DNA of 64,000 bases, taken from an uncultured Rhizobiaceae bacterium (GTDB lineage: Bacteria > Pseudomonadota > Alphaproteobacteria > Rhizobiales > Rhizobiaceae). The notes beneath the pieces were generated by a model that searched no databases, was not told the origin of the DNA, and saw only the letters and a list, made by a program, of their open reading frames with translations. The stretch lies in assembly GCA_947259295.1 (NCBI GenBank), contig CAMYMG010000049.1, forward strand, positions 1-64,000. Reading direction: 5' to 3'. A program made the translations under genes and the position numbers. This document shows, piece by piece, positions 1 to 8,461 of the stretch (its first letter is position 1; every line of letters begins with the position of its first letter).

Positions 1-62
1 CCAGCCTGGTGCTCCTTCAAAATGCCGATGATCTGTTCGTCAGAAAATCTCGATCGCTTCAT
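1..62 (-). mobile_element. IS3-family transposase OrfA, 5' fragment cut by the window edge
   Basis: The minus strand reads M-K-R-S-R-F-S-D-E-Q-I-I-G-I-L-K-E-H-Q-A-G, the typical N-terminus of the helix-turn-helix OrfA of IS3-family (IS407-like) elements. A ribosome site, GAGGAGA, lies just before the ATG at 62. Only about 20 codons are inside the window, so intactness cannot be judged. The upstream element end probably lies near 114, where the minus strand begins TGAATTGTCC, consistent with the TG...CA termini of IS3 elements. It sits immediately downstream of the BREX operon. Confidence 0.7.
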
Positions 63-114
63 TGCCTGTCTCCTCATACGAGGAACAGCCTAACCTCAAA
101 GCGAGGACAATTCA
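63..114 (-). repeat. Probable terminal inverted repeat end of the IS3-type element
   Basis: Between the transposase start and base 114 lies the short leader of the IS. The minus strand starts TGAATTGTCCTCGC at 114, the position and TG beginning expected for an IS3-family terminus. The partner repeat would be left of the window, so this is an inference from one end only. The four G residues at 115-118 could be part of a target duplication. Confidence 0.4.
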
Positions 115-321
115 GGGGAGCACGTCATGACCATCGGTCGGTTCGGAAACACGGCGCTCCACGCCAGCATCGAGTTCTGATGCAACACAATAGATTTGAG
201 GGCATGAGGATGCAATGTTTCGTCCGATACACTTGCCGACGGTTTTTGCGGGGTGCAACGTCCGATGTGGCCAACGCTCGCTCCGAACTCGATGCCGGCG
301 ACACGGCTCACAATTCATCCG

Positions 322-2385
322 TCAAGACAGGCGCATATAAGTCACCTCGAATGCCTTGGCGGAACGGAATTCCTGAAGGCGGTTCGAGAAAGCAAAAGAG
401 TTATTCATCTCGTAGGGCTGGAAAACATCGAGACCGCGGTCCAAGGAAATCTTCCAGCCGTTGTCAGTGACGATGTGGCGGGCGTGGATTGTCCCGGTCT
501 TGTCGAACTCCCACGTGAAATTGATCCCGGAACCGACACAGGATTCCTCAATTGCGATCAAGTTTGACTGCTGTTGGTCGCCTTTCAGCTCGTCCTTGGC
601 GGTAATCACATGGATGTCGACCTCATCCTCCGGAGCCTTGAGCTTCATCGTCGTCTCAATAAATTCCATCAGGTTCCGGACTTGATAGAACAGACGTAGG
701 TATGGGTCGGTCAGGGTGATCTGCTTTGCACCTTTGATGTAGGGACCGAACAGTAGGTCGAAGGAAACACCCTTTTGGTTCTCACTGAAAACCTTGTGTC
801 CTTCGCGTGGGTCTAGCGGTTGGGGCAAACGGCCAAGTTCAAGCCCCGCTGAATCCTGCGGCGCCTCCGGCCTCTTGGTCACTGAATCCTGTCCTCCAAC
901 AGAGGCAGCTGCCGCTCTGCGGTGATAGTAGGTAGGATATTCGTCCTCCTCGAGCGTCGTCACAGCCACCTTGTTCCCGCCTGGTGCGATGTAGGAGAAG
1001 TCCGTATCAGGGTAGGTGGTGTCGATGCGCATCAGATGGTCCTTGACTCGCTTGCGCCCCTCGATGGCCAACCGAAGAAGTTCCTCGACCTCGTTTTTCG
1101 AGGCATCCCCGCAGGGGAACAGGATCTTTATCAGTCCCGAGAAAGTCTTGTTGACGCCATCACGGTCACGCGTCGAGATGTCGGACGAGAGCTGGAAGGA
1201 ATCCTTGTAGCGATCGGAATGGTCGTCGCTACGCAGGTGGCGGAGGATTTCGGCCAGATAGTCGACCACGAAGCCGTAACCGCTAGAGAACATCTCGCCG
1301 CGAATGACGTCCACCTCCCATCCGGGAATGTAGGCGTGGAGGCGATCGATGAAGGCGGAGTCGTAGTATTTCTCCGGAACCTCCTCGAACAGATCCGTGT
1401 GCTTGAGCATGTAGGGGACGTTGTGCTTAGTGTTTCCAACGAACACCATTGAAGCCTCGGCACCCAGCGTCTCGACACCACGGGAGAACGTCTTGTTCGC
1501 CATGTAGTTCTTCATAATGTCGACGAGTGATTTGTCGACCCTCTTTTGCCGACCCGCGAACTCGTCGAAAGCGACGACATCCCAGTATCCTACGAGCCCG
1601 AGCTTGCCGGACTGGTTATTCACGAACAGCTTCGGGACGGTGACCTCGCCACCCGAGATCAGGATCCCGTGAGGGGAGAATTCCGAATAGATGTGCGACT
1701 TGCCCGTGCCCTTGGGGCCGAGTTCAATCAGGTTGTAGTTCCGCTCAACGAAAGGGATCAGCCGCATCAGCTGGATAAGCTTGCTGCGGCGGCCAAACAG
1801 TTCTGGGTCGAATCCAATGCTCTGGATCAGCAGGTCGATCCATTCGTCGGTCGTGAATCCTCGCCGCGCCTCGAGGTAAGCATCGTAGTCGAAGTGGGAG
1901 AGCTGAATCGGCTTGAGGCTTCCAAGGACCCAGGGGGAAACGTTCTTGTCCTCGGTGTGCTCGTACTCGACATCGCTGATGCACCAGACCCCGCTCACCA
2001 GAAGCTTCGGGTGGGCCTTCACGGTGCCGGAATCGACGATGACCTTCTTGATGCCGAGATTGGCGAATTCGGCCTCATACACGTCGTTCTTGTCGTTTAA
2101 CGCCACGCCGATCTTGTCGATGACCTTGTAGCGGCCCTTCTCCCGGATGTTGGAGCGCACGAGGCCAGCCTCGTTCCTGTGGACGTAGTGCTTCCGGAGG
2201 ATCTCCTTGACGGTCTCGATGCCAGACTGGATCGAGGCTTCGTCGCTGGTCGCGCAGTACTGGCCAAGCAGGTATTCGAGCACATAGGTGGGAACGATGG
2301 CGTTCCCCTTCACGGCCTTTACGAGATCCTTTCGGACGACGAGCCCCGGAAATCGTTCGTTGATTTTCTGGTCCAGTGCGTTCAC
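322..2385 (-). CDS. brxL: BREX type 1 BrxL, Lon-like AAA+ protein
   Basis: Last gene of the BREX operon. BrxL is the Lon-like AAA+ factor of type 1 BREX and is needed for phage restriction. The protein (687 aa) has a Walker A motif G-P-K-G-T-G-K-S near residues 223-230, a Walker B-like V-V-A-F-D-E-F-A-G segment about 45 residues later, and the N-terminal DUF4357/Lon-like layout of the family; the length is normal. The frame is open to a TTG at 2403, but AGGAGGAG covers that stretch and is correctly placed for the GTG at 2385, so the GTG is chosen. The stop codon of pglZ overlaps this ribosome site, indicating translational coupling. The IS remnant lies 207 bases downstream. Confidence 0.93.
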   Translation of the reverse strand: MNALDQKINERFPGLVVRKDLVKAVKGNAIVPTYVLEYLLGQYCATSDEASIQSGIETVKEILRKHYVHRNEAGLVRSNIREKGRYKVIDKIGVALNDKNDVYEAEFANLGIKKVIVDSGTVKAHPKLLVSGVWCISDVEYEHTEDKNVSPWVLGSLKPIQLSHFDYDAYLEARRGFTTDEWIDLLIQSIGFDPELFGRRSKLIQLMRLIPFVERNYNLIELGPKGTGKSHIYSEFSPHGILISGGEVTVPKLFVNNQSGKLGLVGYWDVVAFDEFAGRQKRVDKSLVDIMKNYMANKTFSRGVETLGAEASMVFVGNTKHNVPYMLKHTDLFEEVPEKYYDSAFIDRLHAYIPGWEVDVIRGEMFSSGYGFVVDYLAEILRHLRSDDHSDRYKDSFQLSSDISTRDRDGVNKTFSGLIKILFPCGDASKNEVEELLRLAIEGRKRVKDHLMRIDTTYPDTDFSYIAPGGNKVAVTTLEEDEYPTYYHRRAAAASVGGQDSVTKRPEAPQDSAGLELGRLPQPLDPREGHKVFSENQKGVSFDLLFGPYIKGAKQITLTDPYLRLFYQVRNLMEFIETTMKLKAPEDEVDIHVITAKDELKGDQQQSNLIAIEESCVGSGINFTWEFDKTGTIHARHIVTDNGWKISLDRGLDVFQPYEMNNSFAFSNRLQEFRSAKAFEVTYMRLS

Positions 2386-2402
2386 CCGGGGGCTCCTCCT
2401 CA
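2386..2402 (-). promoter_or_regulatory. Ribosome binding site that sets the brxL start
   Basis: On the minus strand TGAGGAGGAGCCCCCGG precedes GTG. The pglZ stop TGA (2402-2400) runs directly into AGGAGGAG. Spacing to the GTG at 2385 is about 7-9 bases, while the TTG at 2403 has this motif inside its coding sequence. This favours the GTG start and coupled translation of pglZ and brxL. Confidence 0.7.
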
Positions 2403-4904
2403 AAAATCGAAATCGTTCGTAAAGCTCCGACGCAGGACATAGCGCATGCTGCGGTAATCCTTGTAGTGCGAAGTGTCCGCGTGCTGTTCCTCGAGCCGCA
2501 GCGTGACTTCCTGACCGTTGAAATCGTCGGCCTTCTTCGACAGGAGGAATCGGACCGGCATTTCGCGCTCTCGGGGGTTGTCCGAGCGTAAGTCGAATAG
2601 CAGGTCATGGCTGTCTGAGATCAACTCTCCGCTAGGCGAGAATATTCCTGCTCGCAGGCGTCGTGGCTGCGCTTTTTCGGTCACGGGGGTGGACTGGTAG
2701 AAGAGAACGGTGATTTGGCTCGACGTGATCGTCTTGTTCGAGTTTCCAACGATCTCAACTTCGACGGCGGATAGGTCGCTCTGGCGCTTCTTGTTGACCG
2801 TCAGGACAGGGATGACGACTTCCTGCAGCGAGGCGCCGCCGTGAACATATCGGCTGCCCGAGCCCTTCAGCCGGAGACGGTTGATCGATTTCGGAATAGC
2901 TACCTCGACCTCGCCTTCAAGGCCGAGCGTGGCAGCGTCGAATTTCCGCAGGCCGAAATGAGAATGGAGTCCCTTGCCGAGGATGAAACGACGGTCTCGG
3001 AAATGCACTGTCTCGCCACTGACCTCGGCGGCGGAAAAGTCGCTCTCCTCGATAGGGCGATGCTGGTAGATGAAGCCGTGATCGGCCGTCAGCACCAGGT
3101 TGCTCGCGTTCGCAGCGGTCAGTTTCTTGATCAGCTTGATCAGTTCGTCGAGCGTGTCATCGACAGCCTCGAACACCCGGTCCTCGGAGACGATCTTATC
3201 GCCCATGGCGTCGATGCGATTGTGATAGATATAGACGACGTCATTGTCTCGCAGGATGGTGCGGGCCTCGTCCGCCTTCGCGGCCATGAATTCCTCCGAC
3301 TTCATGGCGTGCGCTCGGTCTCCGGCCCGACCGCTGGTGGCGAGGATCTTCTGCCTGTTCACGAGACCTTGCGAGCTTAGGCCGTCCACCAGAACCACGC
3401 CGGTGTCGCTGTCGGAGATCTGGATCTCCGAGTTGGGCAGCAGCGAGGCCATGCCGAGCTGGGTATAGCTCGGCAGGGATGAAAGCATCGGCGCGAGCTC
3501 TGCGTCGTAGCGATCGAGACTGCGAACCCGGACAAGGAGTTCCTCAGCGATTTCGTATCGCATGGCATCGGAGATGATGACGCAGAGTTTCAAATCCTTG
3601 CGCCGGAACGGGGAAACCTGGGTGGCGTAGAATTCCCGCTGCCGTGGATAGGGTGGAGCCTCCCAGCGCTCAGCCCGGTCGACATGGACTTGCCAGGAAT
3701 CGTTGAGCTTCAGAAGGTAGTTGTTGACGTAGAGGTTCTCGATTTTCTCGGTCAGACCGCCGAGCAGGGACGGCTGTGCCGACTGCTGCATGTTCACGAC
3801 GAACTGCCGATAGAGCTGGTCGATCCGGAACCAGCTTTGCGAATAGCGACGAACTCCGTCTGCGAGGGACTCCATGACGAGATCGACCTGCGCCATCGCC
3901 TGCAGAAATTCGGCGGCATAACTGAGGGCCTGATAGAGGGTCTTGAACTCGCTGTACCAATGGCTCTGACGACGCTGGCGGATCCAGCCGATGACGTCGG
4001 TATAGGCGACTGTCTGGCCGCTCAACTCGCCGACCAGGTTCCGGATAACTTCCCGATCGATTTCGCGGAAGTAATCGAGCTCGATCAGGGTCCGGAAATC
4101 CCGCTTCTCCAGGTCAGCTCTTATGCCGAGGGCGTCGGCATATTCCTCGGACAAGATTTCGAAGGATTCGGCCGCATTCCGGTTGTTTTTCCATCTCCGG
4201 AAAAAGACCACGGCCTCCGTGGAGAGTTTCGCATCCACCGCGACGCCCGCCGCGTAGCAGGACTTGAACAGCTCGATCGCGAAATCCCGGATGCCGGGTT
4301 CTGGTGTCCGGTAGCTGTAGTGCCGGCCCATCTGCTCCCACAGGAACTCGGTAAGCCCGAAGCGGGCGATCAGGCGCAGCCTGTCCTCCTTCCCGTTCGC
4401 GAGGTCCTCAAGAAGGCTTTCGACGACGGCGTCGAAGTTCGGGTCCGCGTTGGCGGAGACCGTGAGCATCTTCAGCCGCAGCGCACTCATGGTGTCGTCC
4501 GGCTTCATGAGCCGTTTGAGATGCTCCACACGCTTGGTGGCGCGGAAGAATTCCTCGTGCGCCTTCACCAGGTCCGCGAAGGCAATGCCAAGTCCGAGTT
4601 CGCTGAGCCACATGGCCGTCTGGTCGGTCCGGAAGGTGCCTTGGGCAAGCTGAACGTCGAGCAGCCAGTTCTCCAGCGGCTCCGGCTCGGGTCCATGCTT
4701 GTACAGGAGAAACTTCTGCTTCGGCTGCTCCCGCAGGATTCGGTGTTTGAGGCCGAATTCGTTGTTGGCGATCTCGACCCTTTCGATATCGGGCAGGCCG
4801 ACGGCGTCGAACGCGTCGCGGAAATCCTGCTCAGCGTCATACCAGAAGACGATCCTGTGCTTTTCAAACTGGCTCGCCAGCCCGAGCGCGATACGATCCT
4901 GCAT
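2400..4904 (-). CDS. pglZ: BREX type 1 PglZ, alkaline phosphatase superfamily protein
   Basis: PglZ is a core BREX protein of the alkaline phosphatase fold and partner of PglX. The 834 aa product shows the metal-site blocks of the family: V-I-I-S-D-A-M-R-Y-E at 442-451, S-S-L-P-S-Y-T-Q near 475, Y-H-N-R-I-D-A-M-G-D at 560-569 and L-T-A-D-H-G-F-I-Y at 605-613. Length is typical for the type 1 form. It begins two bases after the pglX stop. There are no internal stops or visible truncation. Confidence 0.95.
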   Translation of the reverse strand: MQDRIALGLASQFEKHRIVFWYDAEQDFRDAFDAVGLPDIERVEIANNEFGLKHRILREQPKQKFLLYKHGPEPEPLENWLLDVQLAQGTFRTDQTAMWLSELGLGIAFADLVKAHEEFFRATKRVEHLKRLMKPDDTMSALRLKMLTVSANADPNFDAVVESLLEDLANGKEDRLRLIARFGLTEFLWEQMGRHYSYRTPEPGIRDFAIELFKSCYAAGVAVDAKLSTEAVVFFRRWKNNRNAAESFEILSEEYADALGIRADLEKRDFRTLIELDYFREIDREVIRNLVGELSGQTVAYTDVIGWIRQRRQSHWYSEFKTLYQALSYAAEFLQAMAQVDLVMESLADGVRRYSQSWFRIDQLYRQFVVNMQQSAQPSLLGGLTEKIENLYVNNYLLKLNDSWQVHVDRAERWEAPPYPRQREFYATQVSPFRRKDLKLCVIISDAMRYEIAEELLVRVRSLDRYDAELAPMLSSLPSYTQLGMASLLPNSEIQISDSDTGVVLVDGLSSQGLVNRQKILATSGRAGDRAHAMKSEEFMAAKADEARTILRDNDVVYIYHNRIDAMGDKIVSEDRVFEAVDDTLDELIKLIKKLTAANASNLVLTADHGFIYQHRPIEESDFSAAEVSGETVHFRDRRFILGKGLHSHFGLRKFDAATLGLEGEVEVAIPKSINRLRLKGSGSRYVHGGASLQEVVIPVLTVNKKRQSDLSAVEVEIVGNSNKTITSSQITVLFYQSTPVTEKAQPRRLRAGIFSPSGELISDSHDLLFDLRSDNPREREMPVRFLLSKKADDFNGQEVTLRLEEQHADTSHYKDYRSMRYVLRRSFTNDFDF

Positions 4905-4906
4905 GG

Positions 4907-7900
4907 TCAGTCGTCCGCGTCGATCAGCCCCTTGATGGGCTTCAGGGCGTTGCCGAATTTGGAGTAGTTCACCTTCACTCCGTCATCGAGGTCGATCTCG
5001 ATCCTCTGGGTGGCCAGCGGGTAGAGAACGTCGCGCTCGTAGATGTCCAGTTCTTCGATGACCACGCCGAGGCGCTCGATCTCCTTCAGGGCCTTGGTTT
5101 TCTCTGCCTGGCTCGCCTCAACGCTGATGCTGACCGTTTCGAGCTGGGCGCGGTGGGCGGCGAGCTTGTTGCGATATTCGCGCAGATAGCCGTTCAGAAC
5201 GACGCCGACCGTGTCGGGACGGTAGCGGTGCATGTAGATCAATGCGTTGAAGCCGCCCTTGGGGCTGGAGAACATCCAGTAGATCGGCCGCTTTTTGTAG
5301 CGGCGCACGTGGTCCTCGTAAAAATCGCGCAAGAAGTAGCGGCGAATGTCCCTGCCGAGCGAAACTTCGATGAAGGCGAGATTTTCGGCAAAATGCTCCT
5401 CGCCGAAGGTCAAGCTCAGGAACTTGCGAAAGCGGTCCGCTATTTCGTCGGCGAACCAGTCGCCATCGAGCACGGGTATGACGTTGTCCTCATCCGGCAT
5501 GAACGTCGGCTCCGGCACGCGGGCGACGTAGTCCGCCAAGGTTTCGCCCTGGTTGGCGAGGATCAGGCCGGGCACGTCGAGGCTGTAACGGCCGAACATG
5601 CAGCCCACGGCGTAGCTTACGAATTCGGCCATGGTGTCAGCGCGCAGGCGCGTTTCGCGCTCCTCCCCGGCGCCCTTCACGCCATAGCGATATGCGGGAT
5701 TGCAGGTGAGGGTGATCTCCTCGATAGGAACCTTGGGGGTCAGCTCGTCCTGAAGACCATAGGCGTCGATGAAGATCCGGTTGTTCTCCTCCTCCAGCCG
5801 CTGCATCTCGTCGGTTATGCCCTGCCAATGGGTGCGTAGGCAGGCATATGTGTCCTCCAGCGTCCCGGTCCGGTGGTCGGGCGAGAGCAGCGGGAGCGTT
5901 TTGAAATCCCACGAGGTTTCGTAGGCGTCCCAGTCCGACCTTGCGATGGCGACCAATCGCTCTGATTTTTCAGACGCTTGCGCGCGTAGATCTTGAAATA
6001 CTGCAGGAACCCTGCCGAGAGGCCCCTCATGGAAATCGAGAGTTGGGCTGAACACTTTCAGGGCAGCTTCTATGATTTTCGAGTTCATCAATGAAAGAAG
6101 TGGAAATGTATCGTTTATCGCATGAGGGAAGCACATTGAGCCTTTTGTCTCAAATATGAAACCTTGCGGGCTATATCGCATTGAAAAGACAGGGGCAATG
6201 CTTGACCACGTCAATCCAGACTCAAAATATCTGTTCGCATTTTTGATAATCCGGGTTGGCGATCCATATAGACTGGTCGCAAATTCGAAAAGTTCTTTGC
6301 CGTCTTGCTCCCAATTAACCAGATACTCGTTGAGCCCGTACCACTTACGAAAACCGCCACCCTTCGTACATGGGAACCATTTGGCTCCAGTCTTTTCAGC
6401 TGACGAGCGCGACGGACAATCGTAGGCCACCTTCCGCTGAGCAATTTCTGGCCACAGCCGAAGGAAACGGTTGTTGTCACTGGTCTGCAAGCCCGCCCTA
6501 GGGTCAGCGTAGTCCGAGACGCGCTTTGAATTTGCAAAGATTTCCTGGAACCTCTCAGATAGCCAGTAGGAAACTGGCGCGCCTGAGATTTTGACAAAGT
6601 CTGATGTCGTTGCAGAGTAGCGATACGCAACGCTTGGGGTTTTGATTGCATTCAAAATCATGTCCGACTTCTGAGCTTCGGACTGACCGTCTGTCAGTCG
6701 TATAAAGGTTCCCGCGATGTCCTGTTTGGACGTCTTCGCAAAGACGAACGCTGTCGTGGACACGACTGAACCGCCGATCGTATCGAAGCCCCGTTCCCCG
6801 ATATGGGCCATGGTCAAAATTGCAGCGTCATTCCAAATATTGCTACGAAGCGTCTGGTATGTTCCCAAGAACATCCAGGACTGCATATTGATCATTGCCA
6901 ACATGCCGTGCTTTCCAACTAATTTTAGTGATCGTTCCATAAACATCGCATAGAGATCAGACTTACTTGCAGGAAATATCGACTTCGCATACGCTTGAAG
7001 GTCTAAATTGAGCCCAGACATGCCCGCATATGGCGGGTTGGCGACAACCACATGGTAGTTGGACGACAGGGTTTGGGCCATGCGCAGCACGGCCACGACT
7101 CGCTCCTTAACCTCATTGAGTAGCAGGTCCGAACCGAAGTGCCGTGCCTCCACCACCCTCAGCGTTTCAGCCGGGTCGCGCAGATTCGGTACGATGAGCG
7201 AGCCAAAGTTCTTTGCGTGCTCGAACTGCAGCAGCGTCTCGCGCAATTCGTCTGTGAACAGGTCGCGCCCTATCACCGCGACCACGTCCTGCTTCTCGCC
7301 CGCCGTAAAGCTAACGTTCTGCAGAACGACGATGTCGGGCTTCACCTCCATCCGCAGGAACCTTCGCCGCCCCAGCTTCGCTGCTGCCTTCATCGCTAGC
7401 GCGAAGGCCGCCAGCGCGCCTGCGCGGTCGTCGATCTCCACCCCAGTGAGATTGTGCCGCAGGATGAGCGCGGGGATCTGGGCGGGATCGTAGCCCTCTT
7501 CCTCGTAGATCGCGTAGAGCAGGTCGAAGGCATAAGTCAGCATGTGCCCCGACCCGCAGGCCGGATCGCACACCTTGATTTCCTCGGGCTTGCCGATCTT
7601 GAGGAAATCCGTCTCTGGCTCTTCCGGCGCGATGTAGTAGTCCATCCGCGGGGCCAGTTGCGACCCCGGCCGGTTGAGCAGCCACAGCCGCCCGAGCGAG
7701 TTCTCGACCAGGTAGCGGACGATCCAGTGCGGGGTGAAGAGCTGCGTCGCGGCGGGGATGTTATCGGCGGTTATCTTCTGATTTTTCTTCAGCCCCGCGA
7801 AGACCTGATCTTTCTTTTCCGAGATGTAAAACTGATAGAGCCAGCCGATAACTTCGACGTCCTGGCAGGCGTCTTCAGTCATCACCTCGCGCATGCGGAT

Positions 7901-8461
7901 CAAGATGCTGTCAGCGGATAGAAGGTCGCTCGGCATCAGGAGTTCGGTGAAGTCGGCGATCTTCTCGAACAGGTAAGGCATTGCCTTGTGAAGGCCGTTG
8001 CAGGCGGCCACGAGCAGCAAACGGTAGGATTCGGCCTGCGGGTCGGGACTTGGAGACCGCCCTTCGAGCAGGGCGGAAACCTTCTGACGTGTTGCTTCCG
8101 GCAGATCCTGGTCGATTTGGCCGGCCGCCGCCGCCGAGAGAATCTCAGGCCGCGTCTGGCCGTCCGCAGGAGAAACCACGCGAGTGGTTGTGTAGCCGTT
8201 GACGTCCATGAAGCGGAGCGCCGAGAAGCGATTAAACCAGGTGTAGGCGACGCGCTCGACGACCTGCCCGCGACCGTCATTGCCGATCTCACTCTCCAGT
8301 TCCTTCACTGCCTGAGGCTGCTCGCGGCGGGCGGCGCTGCCTTCGGCAAGCACCTGATCCAGCTTGGCGGAAACCTGCTCGATCAGCGTCCCGCGCGCGG
8401 CCTGGGCGAACTTCTTCAGACCAGACGTGTCGAGCTTCCTGGCAGCAGTGGCATCCATCAT
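4907..8461 (-). CDS. pglX: BREX type 1 PglX, N6-adenine DNA methyltransferase
   Basis: PglX (BrxX) methylates adenine in a non-palindromic site and gives the system self/non-self discrimination. The 1184 aa protein carries the AdoMet motif D-P-A-C-G-S-G at about 299-305 and the catalytic N-P-P-Y at 475-478, then a long C-terminal half expected to hold target recognition. The start overlaps the brxC stop (ATGA). Base composition changes sharply inside the gene: 6061-6120 has 23 G/C of 60, while 7381-7440 has 42 of 60. The AT-rich stretch (about 5960-7020, residues 480-835) matches the target-recognition region, which suggests exchange of specificity modules. The frame is intact throughout. Confidence 0.95.
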   Translation of the reverse strand: MMDATAARKLDTSGLKKFAQAARGTLIEQVSAKLDQVLAEGSAARREQPQAVKELESEIGNDGRGQVVERVAYTWFNRFSALRFMDVNGYTTTRVVSPADGQTRPEILSAAAAGQIDQDLPEATRQKVSALLEGRSPSPDPQAESYRLLLVAACNGLHKAMPYLFEKIADFTELLMPSDLLSADSILIRMREVMTEDACQDVEVIGWLYQFYISEKKDQVFAGLKKNQKITADNIPAATQLFTPHWIVRYLVENSLGRLWLLNRPGSQLAPRMDYYIAPEEPETDFLKIGKPEEIKVCDPACGSGHMLTYAFDLLYAIYEEEGYDPAQIPALILRHNLTGVEIDDRAGALAAFALAMKAAAKLGRRRFLRMEVKPDIVVLQNVSFTAGEKQDVVAVIGRDLFTDELRETLLQFEHAKNFGSLIVPNLRDPAETLRVVEARHFGSDLLLNEVKERVVAVLRMAQTLSSNYHVVVANPPYAGMSGLNLDLQAYAKSIFPASKSDLYAMFMERSLKLVGKHGMLAMINMQSWMFLGTYQTLRSNIWNDAAILTMAHIGERGFDTIGGSVVSTTAFVFAKTSKQDIAGTFIRLTDGQSEAQKSDMILNAIKTPSVAYRYSATTSDFVKISGAPVSYWLSERFQEIFANSKRVSDYADPRAGLQTSDNNRFLRLWPEIAQRKVAYDCPSRSSAEKTGAKWFPCTKGGGFRKWYGLNEYLVNWEQDGKELFEFATSLYGSPTRIIKNANRYFESGLTWSSIAPVFSMRYSPQGFIFETKGSMCFPHAINDTFPLLSLMNSKIIEAALKVFSPTLDFHEGPLGRVPAVFQDLRAQASEKSERLVAIARSDWDAYETSWDFKTLPLLSPDHRTGTLEDTYACLRTHWQGITDEMQRLEEENNRIFIDAYGLQDELTPKVPIEEITLTCNPAYRYGVKGAGEERETRLRADTMAEFVSYAVGCMFGRYSLDVPGLILANQGETLADYVARVPEPTFMPDEDNVIPVLDGDWFADEIADRFRKFLSLTFGEEHFAENLAFIEVSLGRDIRRYFLRDFYEDHVRRYKKRPIYWMFSSPKGGFNALIYMHRYRPDTVGVVLNGYLREYRNKLAAHRAQLETVSISVEASQAEKTKALKEIERLGVVIEELDIYERDVLYPLATQRIEIDLDDGVKVNYSKFGNALKPIKGLIDADD

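Noticed and set aside
115-321. Short frames of about 70 codons between the IS end and brxL
   Set aside because: They have no convincing start signals or family resemblance and overlap in several frames; treated as non-coding remnant DNA.
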